Of a stretch of DNA of 64,000 nt, positions 27,003-35,640 are shown in pieces. The stretch comes from Paenibacillus sp. J23TS9 (GTDB lineage: Bacteria > Bacillota > Bacilli > Paenibacillales > Paenibacillaceae). Location: NCBI RefSeq assembly GCF_018403225.1, contig NZ_BOSG01000002.1:558001-622000 (forward strand). Direction: 5' to 3'. The notes under the pieces were generated by a model that worked only from the letters and a program-made list of their open reading frames with translations, was not told the origin of the DNA and did no database searches. Each line of letters begins with the position of its first letter. Position 1 is the first letter of the stretch. The translations under genes were made by a program, and so were the position numbers.

Positions 27003-28658
27003 CTATGGCTTGATGCCCATTTCCGCCGCTTTGTCATTCACTTCTTTAATGGCTTCGTTCAATCCCTTCGCTTCATAACCCTTCAGGACCGTTCCCCACA
27101 TTTTGGCCGGGTCTTCTTTACCGATAACGACCTTCGTAATATCATCGACAAATTTGATGCCCATGACTTTATCCTTTGCCGGCGTCGACATCAGCTTGAT
27201 ATCGAAAGCCGTCGGGATCGGCTTGGCTTCGCTTGTGAGCTTTTTATACGCCTCATCCACCTTATCCACGAGCGCATCGCCGAACTGCATCCGTTTCACG
27301 CTGTCCTCCAGGTAGGTGTCCTCGCGCCATCTTGCCACCATGGCGATCACCTGCTGGGAAGGGTATACATCCTTCAGCGCCTTCATCGAGCCCGTCTTGG
27401 CGTCAACCGGACGGGTAACGACGATTTTGTCGCCCTCCTTCTTGTAATCCTTGCCTTCAAAGCCGTACCGCACGAGCATGTCGCCTTCCGGTGACAGCAG
27501 GAAATCATACATTTTCAAGATACGATCCATCTTTGCATCGTCGACTTTGGCACTGAAATAACTTTCCGACCAGAAGGAGGTCTGCACGAACCGGTACGTA
27601 TTTCCATCCTCATCCGGCCATACCGGCAAAATTTCCACCGCGTCCTCAAATTTTACGTCATGATCGTATTTGGCCCAGATCGTCTGCATATTTTGCAGCT
27701 TGGCGATGGAGATTTGACTGAACAAGGCACCCGCTTTATTTTGAGCGAACTTCTCAAGCCCGTCATCGTTTTTAAGCAGCGGGAAATCCGGGTCCAGCGC
27801 TCCGCTCGCATACAAATCGCGAACCTGCGTCAAGCCCTTGACCATCTTGGCGGAAGCGACGCTCGGCATCCACTTCCCATCCTCATATACCCAGCCTTCA
27901 TTGCTGTACTGCGGAATTTCCGGCATCAGCACGGTATCGAGGAACGAGGGCAGGCGAAGCGTGGCACCGACGGTATCCTTCTTCCCGTTTCCGTCCGGAT
28001 CGCCCTCCACGAACTTCTTCAGCATGTTTTTGTAATCCTCGTACGTCTTAGGCGTGTCGATGTTCAGCTTCTTCATCCAATCCTTGCGAACGACGAGTCC
28101 GCGCTCCATCACCCATTCATCCGTGGAATCGAAGGTCAGTCTCGGAATCATATAGAACTTGCCGTTTACCTTCAGAGGCTGAACATCCGGTTGGTCCATC
28201 ACCTTTTTCACGTTCGGGTACTTGCTCAGATCATCCGGCAGCGGGCGGATAATGCCCTGTTCGATCCACTGGTTGTATGTAGCCGTATTGAACATGTCGT
28301 TGGCAATAATATCCGGTAATTCATCCGCAGCGGCCCACAGCCGGAACTTCTCCTGGTAGTCAGACCAGCTCACGTTTTTGGGCTTGAGCGTGATATTGAA
28401 GTCACCCTCCACCTTCTTCAGAAGTTCATCGCTGTCCCGGTTCGTAAAAGCTTTGTCGGCATCCCACATGCCAATGCTGATATCCAGCTTTTTGCTGTCG
28501 TCGGCTGGTGTTTCCGCCTTCGTTCCACCTGATTCCTTCGTTCCGTCATTGGTTGTGCCTGCTTCCTCCGTCTTACCGCCGCCGCACGCTGCCAGCGAAA
28601 AAACCATCAGCAGCGAGACGGCGCTTGTTGCAAGCTTGCCGAATTTTTTTGTCTCCAT
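27003..28658 (-). CDS. ABC extracellular binding lipoprotein (LplA-like), second glycan system
   Basis: 551-residue lipoprotein. Signal peptide with lipobox SLAAC (Cys25), a Gly/Thr/Glu/Lys-rich tether, then a large two-lobe body (IGMWDADKAFTNRDSDELLKK, LWAAADELPDIIAND) of the length and style of LplA/YtcQ proteins that bind oligosaccharides. RBS GGGAGG. It is third in the operon after the two permeases and is followed by a strong hairpin. The ligand is unknown; the neighbouring GH123-like and beta-helix enzymes suggest an amino- or uronic-sugar polymer fragment. Confidence 0.9.
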   Translation of the reverse strand: METKKFGKLATSAVSLLMVFSLAACGGGKTEEAGTTNDGTKESGGTKAETPADDSKKLDISIGMWDADKAFTNRDSDELLKKVEGDFNITLKPKNVSWSDYQEKFRLWAAADELPDIIANDMFNTATYNQWIEQGIIRPLPDDLSKYPNVKKVMDQPDVQPLKVNGKFYMIPRLTFDSTDEWVMERGLVVRKDWMKKLNIDTPKTYEDYKNMLKKFVEGDPDGNGKKDTVGATLRLPSFLDTVLMPEIPQYSNEGWVYEDGKWMPSVASAKMVKGLTQVRDLYASGALDPDFPLLKNDDGLEKFAQNKAGALFSQISIAKLQNMQTIWAKYDHDVKFEDAVEILPVWPDEDGNTYRFVQTSFWSESYFSAKVDDAKMDRILKMYDFLLSPEGDMLVRYGFEGKDYKKEGDKIVVTRPVDAKTGSMKALKDVYPSQQVIAMVARWREDTYLEDSVKRMQFGDALVDKVDEAYKKLTSEAKPIPTAFDIKLMSTPAKDKVMGIKFVDDITKVVIGKEDPAKMWGTVLKGYEAKGLNEAIKEVNDKAAEMGIKP

Positions 28659-28711
28659 AACCGGACCTCCCTTTTTTATTTGATTTATGGATTATGGCCA
28701 GCAGGCCGCAA

Positions 28712-29587
28712 TCACTCTTTTAATGATCCGATCATGACCCCAGCTGAGAAAAAGCGCTGAAGGAACGGATAAATACACATGACTGGCAGCATTGTAACAA
28801 CAACCGTCGCCATTTTGAGCCCTTCTGGATAGGTATTTCGCATTTCGGATGCAACAGAAGCCGCGTAGGCGTTGTTCAGCATTTTATTGACATCGACCAG
28901 CATCTCTCTCAAGTATAGCTGCATCGGAAACTTGTTCGTTTCGGATATATACAGGAGTGCACTCCACCATTCATTCCAGCGATCCACCGCATAGAACAGG
29001 GTAATGGCAGCAATCGTCGGCATAGAAATGGGGAGCACGATCCGGAGCAGGACCTGTATGTCGTTCGCTCCATCTATTTTGGCCGATTCCTCCAGTGCCT
29101 CGGGTACCGTCCGGAAATAGCTCAGCATAATAATTAGATAGAAGGTATTGATCGCGAGCGGCAAAATCATGGACATGACGTTATTGATCAGGCCCAGCTG
29201 TTTAACTGTCAGATAGATCGGGATCAATCCCCCATTAAACAACATCGTGATCAGAATGCCAACAAGGAAGGCATTCTTGCCTGGCAGATGCTTTTTAGAC
29301 AGAGCATAGGCACCGACGGTAGTCAGCGCAATATTGATCAGCGTACCGACAATGGTGACGAATCCCGATATGCCCAGCGCCCTAAATACAGTTGCTCCCG
29401 AAAAAATATACTTGTACGAGCTCAGGTCAAAGGATGTCGGGATTAAATAGATAGCTTGCTTGGCGATGGCTCCCGGGTTAGCAAATGAGATTAACACCAC
29501 ATTGTACATGGGAACCAGTATCAGCACGGCTACGATGATAAGAATAAGGTGGATGATGACGTTCGGCCAGCCTCTTTTTTCAACCAT
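28712..29587 (-). CDS. ABC oligosaccharide permease (LplC/YtcP type)
   Basis: 291-residue six-helix permease. The ATPase-contact loop is seen as LEESAKIDGANDIQVLLRIVLPISMPTIAAI, and the C-terminal end PFLQRFFSAGVMIGSLKE is typical of the LplC group. The ATG at 29587 directly follows the stop of the first permease, with RBS GGAGGG inside that gene. It forms the channel with the next gene. No ATPase is encoded in the operon. Confidence 0.9.
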   Translation of the reverse strand: MVEKRGWPNVIIHLILIIVAVLILVPMYNVVLISFANPGAIAKQAIYLIPTSFDLSSYKYIFSGATVFRALGISGFVTIVGTLINIALTTVGAYALSKKHLPGKNAFLVGILITMLFNGGLIPIYLTVKQLGLINNVMSMILPLAINTFYLIIMLSYFRTVPEALEESAKIDGANDIQVLLRIVLPISMPTIAAITLFYAVDRWNEWWSALLYISETNKFPMQLYLREMLVDVNKMLNNAYAASVASEMRNTYPEGLKMATVVVTMLPVMCIYPFLQRFFSAGVMIGSLKE

Positions 29588-30553
29588 TTACATTAGCCCT
29601 CCTTGACCCATACGTTTCACCGCCTGGTTGGCGACAATAAGTAGAATGCAGTTGATTGCGGATTTGAACACGCCGACTGCCGTTGAGAAGCTGAAGCTTC
29701 CGCCTTCATAGAACGTGGTCCGGTAGATGAAGGTATCGAGGATATCGGAAACCTCATAAACCCCCGGATGATACATGTTGAAGATCTGGTCGAATCCGGC
29801 TCCATTCATGATGTTACCGACCTGTAAAATAAAGAGTACAGCTGCCGTTCCCCGGATGGAGGGCCACGTAATTTTCAGCATGCGTTGAAAACGGTTCGCC
29901 CCGTCAATGCTTGCCGCTTCATAGAGTGCAGGGTCAATCCCTGCAATCGCAGCCAGATAAATGATCGTACCCCAGCCCATCTCCTTCCAGATGCTCGTTC
30001 CGAACAGCAAACCGCGAAAGGTGGAGGACTCCATGAGCAAATTCATTTTCGGCAGTCCGACATATTGCAGCAGCTGATTAAGTACGCCGGAGTCGCTCAG
30101 AAAGTTGATCAGAATACCCGAAACGATGACCCAAGACAGAAAATGCGGAAAGGTAAATACCGTCTGATAAAATCGTTTGGTGAGCGTTCGGCGGACTTCA
30201 TTGAGCAGGAGAGCAAAAATAATTGGAATGGGAAACTCAATAACGATCCGCCCTGCGGCGAGAATAAGGGTATTCTTGAGCACGTCGATAAACTGGGGAA
30301 GACTGAACATCGACTCAAATTGCTTGAGACCAACCCAGGGACTGCCCAGAATACCTTTGGAGAAGCTGTATTCCTTAAAAGCAATGATAATCCCATACAT
30401 CGGGTAATAATGAAAGACGACATAATAAGCCACCAGCGGTAAAAGCAGGATATACAGATACCTGGCCTCCCACACATGCTTGGCCACAATATTTGTGGTA
30501 CGCTTGGTGCCGGGCGGCGACCCTTTCGCTCCGTTCAGTTTGCTGTCTAACAT
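29588..30553 (-). CDS. ABC oligosaccharide permease (LplB/YteP type)
   Basis: 321-residue permease. A basic N-terminus is followed by LYILLLPLVAYYVVFHYYPMYGIIIAFK, a start pattern characteristic of LplB/YteP. EAA-type loop YEAASIDGANRFQRMLKITWPSIRG. It is the first gene of the six-gene operon, with RBS AGGAGGGG. A promoter with a perfect cre site and the 45-bp direct-repeat element lie 44-130 bp upstream. Confidence 0.9.
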   Translation of the reverse strand: MLDSKLNGAKGSPPGTKRTTNIVAKHVWEARYLYILLLPLVAYYVVFHYYPMYGIIIAFKEYSFSKGILGSPWVGLKQFESMFSLPQFIDVLKNTLILAAGRIVIEFPIPIIFALLLNEVRRTLTKRFYQTVFTFPHFLSWVIVSGILINFLSDSGVLNQLLQYVGLPKMNLLMESSTFRGLLFGTSIWKEMGWGTIIYLAAIAGIDPALYEAASIDGANRFQRMLKITWPSIRGTAAVLFILQVGNIMNGAGFDQIFNMYHPGVYEVSDILDTFIYRTTFYEGGSFSFSTAVGVFKSAINCILLIVANQAVKRMGQGGLM

Positions 30554-30596
30554 AGAGCCCCTCCTATCTCTTTCTACTACTCTTATTCCTCATTCT

Positions 30597-30622
30597 TGTT
30601 AGCGCTTACAACATAAATTATA
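30597..30622 (-). promoter_or_regulatory. Promoter of second glycan operon: -10 plus perfect cre
   Basis: Minus strand: TATAAT (30617-30622), 6 nt, then TGTAAGCGCTAACA (30597-30610), a perfect match to the CcpA cre consensus. Binding of CcpA here would block initiation during growth on preferred sugars. Confidence 0.85.
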
Positions 30623-30638
30623 GAAAATAATATGTAAT

Positions 30639-30683
30639 CTTCGTATAGCGCTTTTTTAGGTGTTCTATGTCCGATTTTTAGAT
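30639..30683 (-). promoter_or_regulatory. 45-bp upstream element A (putative YesN-type regulator site)
   Basis: It ends in ATACGAAG exactly 16 bp before the -10. It holds two direct repeats beginning CTAAAAAT and CTAAAAAA 22 bp apart, two helical turns. The element shares 32 of 45 positions with the one at 33844-33888. The -35 position has no TTGACA-like box, which fits an activator-dependent promoter. Confidence 0.65.
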
Positions 30684-30724
30684 TGTGCTGGATGGGAACT
30701 CTAAAACAGGGAACGACCGTTTCC

Positions 30725-30790
30725 AATAAAAAAAGGGGAAGGACGGTTTAGCCTGATTGAATTCTCAGGTATGACCGAACTCCACCCTTG
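30725..30790 (-). terminator. Terminator after beta-helix gene
   Basis: Minus-strand branched hairpin (outer arms GGTGGAG and CTTCCCC region, inner CCTGA/TCAGG) followed by T7. It separates the foldase/beta-helix operon from the promoter of the second glycan operon. Confidence 0.7.
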
Positions 30791-30798
30791 AAGGCTAG

Positions 30799-32736
30799 TT
30801 ACTCCACGGTAACATCGTCCCCATAAGCATATCCCGTGCCTGAAGGCTTGTACACATAAATCGTGGCTGCCGTGTTGGATGCCCCCGTCGTAAAGGTGAT
30901 AGTACCGAGCGCGTAGGAGGTACTGGTGATGACGGCGTACTGCTCTGCTCCCCCATAATTCTTCACGCCGATCCGTACCGGCTGGCTGCTGTTATCTGTC
31001 TTGGCATAGCCCTTCAGCGTATACGTGGTGCTCGGCTGCAGCGTAATAATCTGCTCAGCCGATCCCGGTCCCCCGTTCAAACGCAGGGCATAGCTGCCGC
31101 TTCTTGCATTACCACCGACCACGCTTGCTGTGTTCCAATTGGTCCATGGAGACAATGCGCCTGTTTCGAATCCTCCGTTCTTCACTGGATTCACTGGCGT
31201 TCCTTGTACGCCCACTCCGTTATAGGCCCCCCGGTTCGGCGCACTCGTCTGCGAGACCGCATTGCCCCAGTAATCCTTGCCGCCGTTACTGCTGACCGCC
31301 ATGCCCGAACCCAGCGCCGGTGATCCCTTGAGCAACTTGTACCCGTCCGCCGTGCTCCGGTTTACGCCTGTTCCTGGCGCAGCAAGGAGTGGATTGGCCG
31401 TCGACTTGTTCGCGTCGGCAGGTTCTCCCGCTGTATGAACGCCGTAAATCGTATTGTATTTGAAGGTAAAGCTGGCAATGTTGGACAAGCCGTCCCATAT
31501 GCCTCCCCCATCAAGATGCCAGATGTTGTTGTAGAAGGAAACGGACTTCGTATACCCGTCCCAGGAGCCCGCCACGATCGGCGAGGTCGTGCTTCCAGTC
31601 GGCAGATAGATGGTATTGTTGTAAACCAGCGTGTTGGTTGTCGGTCCGGCTAAATGAAAGGTACGCGCATAATCGTTTTGGCTGATATTATAGCGCACGA
31701 TGCCGCCGTCATTCTTGGCGCCTCCCGGCTGGCAGATCAGCATGAATCCTCCGTCATTGTCATGACTGTAATTGTACTGGACGATCGTCCGCGACTGGCC
31801 GTAGTCGATGTCGAAGCCCTGCCCGTCCTGGGTCGTGTTACCGTTAAACGCTTCGTTGTACTGAATGACGGTGTCATCCGCGTTCCAGGCCCATATGCCT
31901 GCATTCGCCGTTCCCGACCGCATGTTAAATCCGTTCACGGTGTTGTACTGCAGCACAGCTCCCTGCGTAGCCATCGGCACGATACCATCGCCGCCGACAT
32001 CGGTTACGTAGTTGTTCTCAATGACTACGTTCGTGCTTGGATACCAGTTATTCGTCCCGGTACAGCCGCTGTCGGTCCGGCACCAATAATCGGAATTGAC
32101 GTCAATGCCTGTCCGGTCCACGCGCGGCCCCACCGTATTTCCGTCGATACGCACATCGTTATAATTCGATTTGACGCTACCCGTTTTCGTGCGGATCTTG
32201 ATGCCTCCACTGCCATTGCCGTCTTTTACGTTGTTGCCGTAAACATCGTGAACGTTATTGCCGATCACATAAATGTGATTCAGCAGACCTGCGCCTTCGT
32301 TTACGACATAAATGCCCATCCGGCGCGAACTCGCTCCGTTATCGTTTGTAATCTCCAGGTTTTTGATTTCCCAGTACTGCTGGTTATACAGATAAACGGC
32401 GGCCTCCTCGCCGTTTCCGTTCAGAAGCGGCGGGTTTCCGGTGCTGTAGGCATCGACGACAATCGGCGCCTGTGCGGTCCCGCTCCCTTTCGGCCACAAT
32501 TTTCCGGTCCAAGAGCCTCCGCGTTTGAATACGATGCTGTCGCCAGGCTGAAACGTCGTTGCGTTCACCTTGTTCAGCGTTTTCCACGCAGCGGTTTGCG
32601 CGGTTCCCGTGTTGCTATCGCTGCCGCCTTGGGAATCCACGTAGTACATTGCAGCCGAGGCTGATACGGCAAAGAATGCTGCCCCGCATATCATTGAAAA
32701 AGCAGCCAACATCAATCCGCGCATGATCGTCTTCAT
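30799..32736 (-). CDS. Secreted right-handed beta-helix protein with C-terminal carbohydrate-binding domain
   Basis: 645 residues. Sec signal peptide MKTIMRGLMLAAFSMICGAAFFAVSASA. The N-terminal YYVDSQGGSDSNTGT segment is the usual opening of secreted beta-helix polysaccharide lyases and hydrolases. About residues 110-440 contain many Asn-ladder turns (VIENNYVTD, VLQYNTVNG, IVQYNYSHD) of a parallel beta-helix. About residues 510-640 (NPVKNGGFETGALSPWTNWNT...) form a CenC/CBM4_9-like sugar-binding domain. The start at 32736 follows GGATGGAGG. It likely cuts an extracellular polysaccharide whose fragments the adjacent importer takes up. Catalytic residues were not identified. Confidence 0.85.
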   Translation of the reverse strand: MKTIMRGLMLAAFSMICGAAFFAVSASAAMYYVDSQGGSDSNTGTAQTAAWKTLNKVNATTFQPGDSIVFKRGGSWTGKLWPKGSGTAQAPIVVDAYSTGNPPLLNGNGEEAAVYLYNQQYWEIKNLEITNDNGASSRRMGIYVVNEGAGLLNHIYVIGNNVHDVYGNNVKDGNGSGGIKIRTKTGSVKSNYNDVRIDGNTVGPRVDRTGIDVNSDYWCRTDSGCTGTNNWYPSTNVVIENNYVTDVGGDGIVPMATQGAVLQYNTVNGFNMRSGTANAGIWAWNADDTVIQYNEAFNGNTTQDGQGFDIDYGQSRTIVQYNYSHDNDGGFMLICQPGGAKNDGGIVRYNISQNDYARTFHLAGPTTNTLVYNNTIYLPTGSTTSPIVAGSWDGYTKSVSFYNNIWHLDGGGIWDGLSNIASFTFKYNTIYGVHTAGEPADANKSTANPLLAAPGTGVNRSTADGYKLLKGSPALGSGMAVSSNGGKDYWGNAVSQTSAPNRGAYNGVGVQGTPVNPVKNGGFETGALSPWTNWNTASVVGGNARSGSYALRLNGGPGSAEQIITLQPSTTYTLKGYAKTDNSSQPVRIGVKNYGGAEQYAVITSTSYALGTITFTTGASNTAATIYVYKPSGTGYAYGDDVTVE

Positions 32737-32768
32737 TTTGATTCCTCCATCCTTTTTAAATTCACGTG

Positions 32769-33782
32769 TCACTCCGCCTGAAGCGTGCCGTACAGTTCCG
32801 TCAGCCGAATCTTCGCCCCGGAAGCAAGCCCTTCGAGATAATCCCCGAAGCTCTTATCCTCATACCGCAGCATCACCTCCTCCCGGACTTCGTCAAAGGA
32901 CAGATATCCCCCTTCGGTTCTTGCATCGCAGTAGAGAATGGCCTTGATTCCGTTCTCTTCCACCATCCCGCTTTCTCCCGGCTGCAAGCGGGCCGCGAGT
33001 TCATAGAATCCGCTCCGGTACTTGGCCATATCGCGATAATTATCCTCTTTGATGACCTCGACTCCAGTCAAGCCGGGCTTGTATTTTCGCGACTCATAAA
33101 GCTTCATGAACGGAATTCCTCCGCCCTGCATCTGCTCCAGCAGAGCCTCTATGCGCCCGTTGGCCTCGTTTCGCTCCCGTTCCCCCGAACCCCCGTTTTT
33201 GTTCATAGAGAGCTCCGTTAATTTATAGATCCGGATGATATCGTGTTTTTTGGCAAGCTGATTACGGTTCTCCTCATAATAGGCACGAAGAGCTTTGTCT
33301 TCGACGTTCGGCTGCTTCTTCTTCCAAACCATCTTCAGTTGATTCAACGTCCTTGCATGCTTGTAATCATAATATGACTGCAAGGTAAACTGCCGCGGCC
33401 CGTAAATGACCTGCTTGCTCCGCACAGCTTCGTCTCTGCGCTTGTTTTCCTGCTCCAGCTCCGCGGAAAGCGAAGCATATGCGCCTTTTTCCGATATTCC
33501 CTGCCGGATGGCCTCCTGCTCGGCGGTCTTCACCTGGATGAGCGATTCCATCACCTGCTCCTTCAATGACTCGGACAACTTCCCGCCCTTCTCCTCCCGA
33601 TAGCCACGCGTCTGCATGGCCAACAGTAAGAACTCTTCCTTGTCTACGGGTTCCATATTAATATAGGCCACAATGCCCGTACGAGGATTTGCGGCATCAT
33701 CATTCCGGATGAACATGACGGATAGCACCAAGGCTACACATACAGCGATAAAAATGGCCGATCCAGCAACTTTTCCCTTCAA
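32769..33782 (-). CDS. Membrane-anchored SurA/PrsA-like foldase, co-transcribed with beta-helix gene
   Basis: 337 residues. One N-terminal membrane helix (AIFIAVCVALVLSVMFI) without a lipobox, so anchored by the helix and not as a lipoprotein like PrsA. Next comes a long charged helical part resembling SurA_N/PrsA chaperone domains (VDKEEFLLLAMQTRGY, LKEQVMESLIQVKTAEQEA), then a C-terminal region where a parvulin PPIase would sit but without the usual GGELGFF-type motif. TTG start, RBS GGAGGG. It lies 32 nt upstream of the secreted beta-helix gene. Likely a dedicated folding helper for that enzyme. Confidence 0.75.
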   Translation of the reverse strand: MKGKVAGSAIFIAVCVALVLSVMFIRNDDAANPRTGIVAYINMEPVDKEEFLLLAMQTRGYREEKGGKLSESLKEQVMESLIQVKTAEQEAIRQGISEKGAYASLSAELEQENKRRDEAVRSKQVIYGPRQFTLQSYYDYKHARTLNQLKMVWKKKQPNVEDKALRAYYEENRNQLAKKHDIIRIYKLTELSMNKNGGSGERERNEANGRIEALLEQMQGGGIPFMKLYESRKYKPGLTGVEVIKEDNYRDMAKYRSGFYELAARLQPGESGMVEENGIKAILYCDARTEGGYLSFDEVREEVMLRYEDKSFGDYLEGLASGAKIRLTELYGTLQAE

Positions 33783-33801
33783 GTGATCACCGCCCTCCTT
33801 T

Positions 33802-33827
33802 TGGTAGCGCTTTCAAAATAGATTATA
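33802..33827 (-). promoter_or_regulatory. Promoter of foldase/beta-helix operon: -10 plus perfect cre
   Basis: Minus strand: TATAAT (33822-33827), 6 nt, then TGAAAGCGCTACCA (33802-33815), a perfect match to the cre consensus. It lies 20 bp before the TTG start. Confidence 0.83.
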
Positions 33828-33843
33828 ATGACCCCTATCTTTG

Positions 33844-33888
33844 CTTCGTATGATCATTTTTTAGTTGCCATATATCGGATCTTTAGTT
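33844..33888 (-). promoter_or_regulatory. 45-bp upstream element B (copy of element A)
   Basis: It ends in ATACGAAG exactly 16 bp before the -10, as in element A. Direct repeats begin CTAAAGAT and CTAAAAAA, 22 bp apart. The shared blocks and identical spacing argue for one activator controlling both operons. Confidence 0.65.
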
Positions 33889-33904
33889 TTTGGCACATTC
33901 AACG

Positions 33905-33950
33905 CTCAAAAGCCCGCAAGGAGAGCAACAAGCACTCTTCTTACGGGCTT
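33905..33950. terminator. Terminator after transaldolase
   Basis: Long hairpin AAAGCCCG(C/T)AAG(G/A)AGAG...ACTCTTCTTACGGGCTTT. On the minus strand it directly follows the transaldolase stop; it also separates this gene from element B. Confidence 0.8.
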
Positions 33951-33979
33951 TATTATTAAAGAAGATATTTAAGGGTATC

Positions 33980-34645
33980 TTATTTTGTAGCGTTTTTCCA
34001 GTCAGCTGCGAATTTGTCCATACCTTGATCCGTCAAAGGATGTTTTGCAAGCTGTGCGATAACACTGAATGGTACAGTCGCAATATGCGCACCTGCCATA
34101 GCTACGCGGGTAACATGATCCGGATGGCGAACGGATGCAGCAATGATTTGCGAATCCAGGTTATGAATACGGAACAGCTCGGCAATTTTAGCTACCAGCA
34201 ATACGCCATCTTCCGAAATATCATCCAAGCGGCCCAGGAATGGGGAAACATAAGTTGCTCCTGCACGTGCAGCCAGCAAGGCTTGGTTCACCGTAAAGAT
34301 CAGGGTAACGTTTGTTTTAACGCCTTTTTTAGTCAGGTAGCGGCATGCTTCAAGACCCTCTAAAGTCATTGGAAGCTTGATCGTGATATTTTTGTCTCCG
34401 CCGTTGATCTTGATCAGCTCATTCGCTTGCGCGATCATCTCTTCTGCTGTTTCAGCATCCGGGGTTACTTCAGCAGATACCGATTCAACCTCAGGAACGG
34501 CTTGCAAAATTTCAGCAATACGGTCTTCAAATTTCACGCCTTCTTTGGCAACCAGTGAAGGGTTGGTTGTTACACCGGAAAGTACACCGACTTTGTATGC
34601 CTTTTTAATATCATCAAGATTCGCAGTATCGATAAAAAATTTCAT
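33980..34645 (-). CDS. tal: Transaldolase (short, FSA/TalC-type)
   Basis: 221 residues, the length of the short transaldolase/fructose-6-phosphate aldolase group. [29 protein letters not shown], the Schiff-base lysine in NITIKLPMT (about Lys90), and [12 protein letters not shown] are all present. It transfers dihydroxyacetone between sugar phosphates in the pentose phosphate pathway. It is the last gene of the zwf-gnd-tal run, 32 nt after gnd. RBS GGAGG. Confidence 0.93.
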   Translation of the reverse strand: MKFFIDTANLDDIKKAYKVGVLSGVTTNPSLVAKEGVKFEDRIAEILQAVPEVESVSAEVTPDAETAEEMIAQANELIKINGGDKNITIKLPMTLEGLEACRYLTKKGVKTNVTLIFTVNQALLAARAGATYVSPFLGRLDDISEDGVLLVAKIAELFRIHNLDSQIIAASVRHPDHVTRVAMAGAHIATVPFSVIAQLAKHPLTDQGMDKFAADWKNATK

Positions 34646-34677
34646 GATTCTCTACCTCCATATTTTGTATTTTGTGA

Positions 34678-35571
34678 TTAGTTCTTAATTACAGCATGAC
34701 CGCCAAACTCGTTGCGGAGCGCCGCAACCACTTTACCAGTGAACGAATCGTTTTCAAGAGAACGATAACGCATCAGCAGGGACAATGCAATAACCGGAGT
34801 AGCGGTCTGCAGATCGAGCGCGGTCTCCACGGTCCATTTGCCCTCACCGGAAGACTGCATGATACCCTTGATGTCATCCAGCTTCGCATCCTTGGAGAAG
34901 GCCTGCTCAGTCAGCTCCATGAGCCACGAACGGATAACGGAACCGTTATTCCATACGCGAGCGACTTTCTCATAATCATAATCAAAGTCGCTTTTTTCAA
35001 GCAGCTCGAAGCCCTCGCCGATGGCAGCCATCATGCCGTATTCCACGCCGTTATGGACCATTTTCAGGAAATGTCCGCTGCCGGCTTTACCTGCGTAGAG
35101 GTAACCATTTTCAACCGATGTATCTTTAAAGATCGGCTCCACAATATTCCAGGCTTCTTGATCTCCACCGATCATATAGCATGCACCATTACGTGCGCCT
35201 TCCATACCGCCGGAAGTACCCACATCGAGGAAGCTCACGCCGATTTCCTTGAGCTTGTTATATCTGGCAATGGATTCTTTATAATGTGAGTTTCCTGCTT
35301 CAATTACAATATCGCCTTGCTCGAGAAGCGGCGACACTTCGTCGATAACAGAATCAACAACCGAATGCGGAACCATGATCCAAACGATTCTTGGGGATTC
35401 CAAAGCGGCAACGAGCTCTTTCAAGCTTGCAGCGCCTTCGGCACCTTTGCTTTTCATGTCTGCAACCGCAGCGGTATTCAAATCAAAAGCAACAACGTTA
35501 TGGTTATGATCCAAAAGATTTTGTCCCAGATTCAAACCCATTTTTCCTAATCCAACTAATCCGACTTTCAT
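34678..35571 (-). CDS. gnd: 6-phosphogluconate dehydrogenase, decarboxylating (short YqeC/GndA type)
   Basis: 297 residues, shorter than the classical 470-residue Gnd and typical of the YqeC group often using NAD+. Rossmann motif GLVGLGKMGLNLGQNL, substrate loop GTSGGMEGARNGACYMIGG, and catalytic Lys/Asn in FLKMVHNGVEYGMM. It converts 6-phosphogluconate to ribulose-5-phosphate and CO2. It lies between zwf and tal, consistent with a compact oxidative pentose phosphate operon. Lactonase (pgl) is not present here. RBS GGAGG. Confidence 0.92.
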   Translation of the reverse strand: MKVGLVGLGKMGLNLGQNLLDHNHNVVAFDLNTAAVADMKSKGAEGAASLKELVAALESPRIVWIMVPHSVVDSVIDEVSPLLEQGDIVIEAGNSHYKESIARYNKLKEIGVSFLDVGTSGGMEGARNGACYMIGGDQEAWNIVEPIFKDTSVENGYLYAGKAGSGHFLKMVHNGVEYGMMAAIGEGFELLEKSDFDYDYEKVARVWNNGSVIRSWLMELTEQAFSKDAKLDDIKGIMQSSGEGKWTVETALDLQTATPVIALSLLMRYRSLENDSFTGKVVAALRNEFGGHAVIKN

Positions 35572-35640
35572 TTTATTACCTCCACACCATGCTGTTTTTA
35601 TCTATTTTTATATTACTTAACCAGTATGATCATAAACCCG

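Noticed and set aside
30643..30658. Second cre-like core AAAAAAGCGCTATACG inside element A
   Set aside because: Only the AGCGCT core fits; the outer TG..CA positions fail. It is better explained as part of the direct-repeat element, and the copy at 33844 lacks the core.
31654..32664. 336-residue plus-strand open frame
   Set aside because: It lies fully antisense to the secreted beta-helix gene, whose signal peptide, repeats and RBS are clear.
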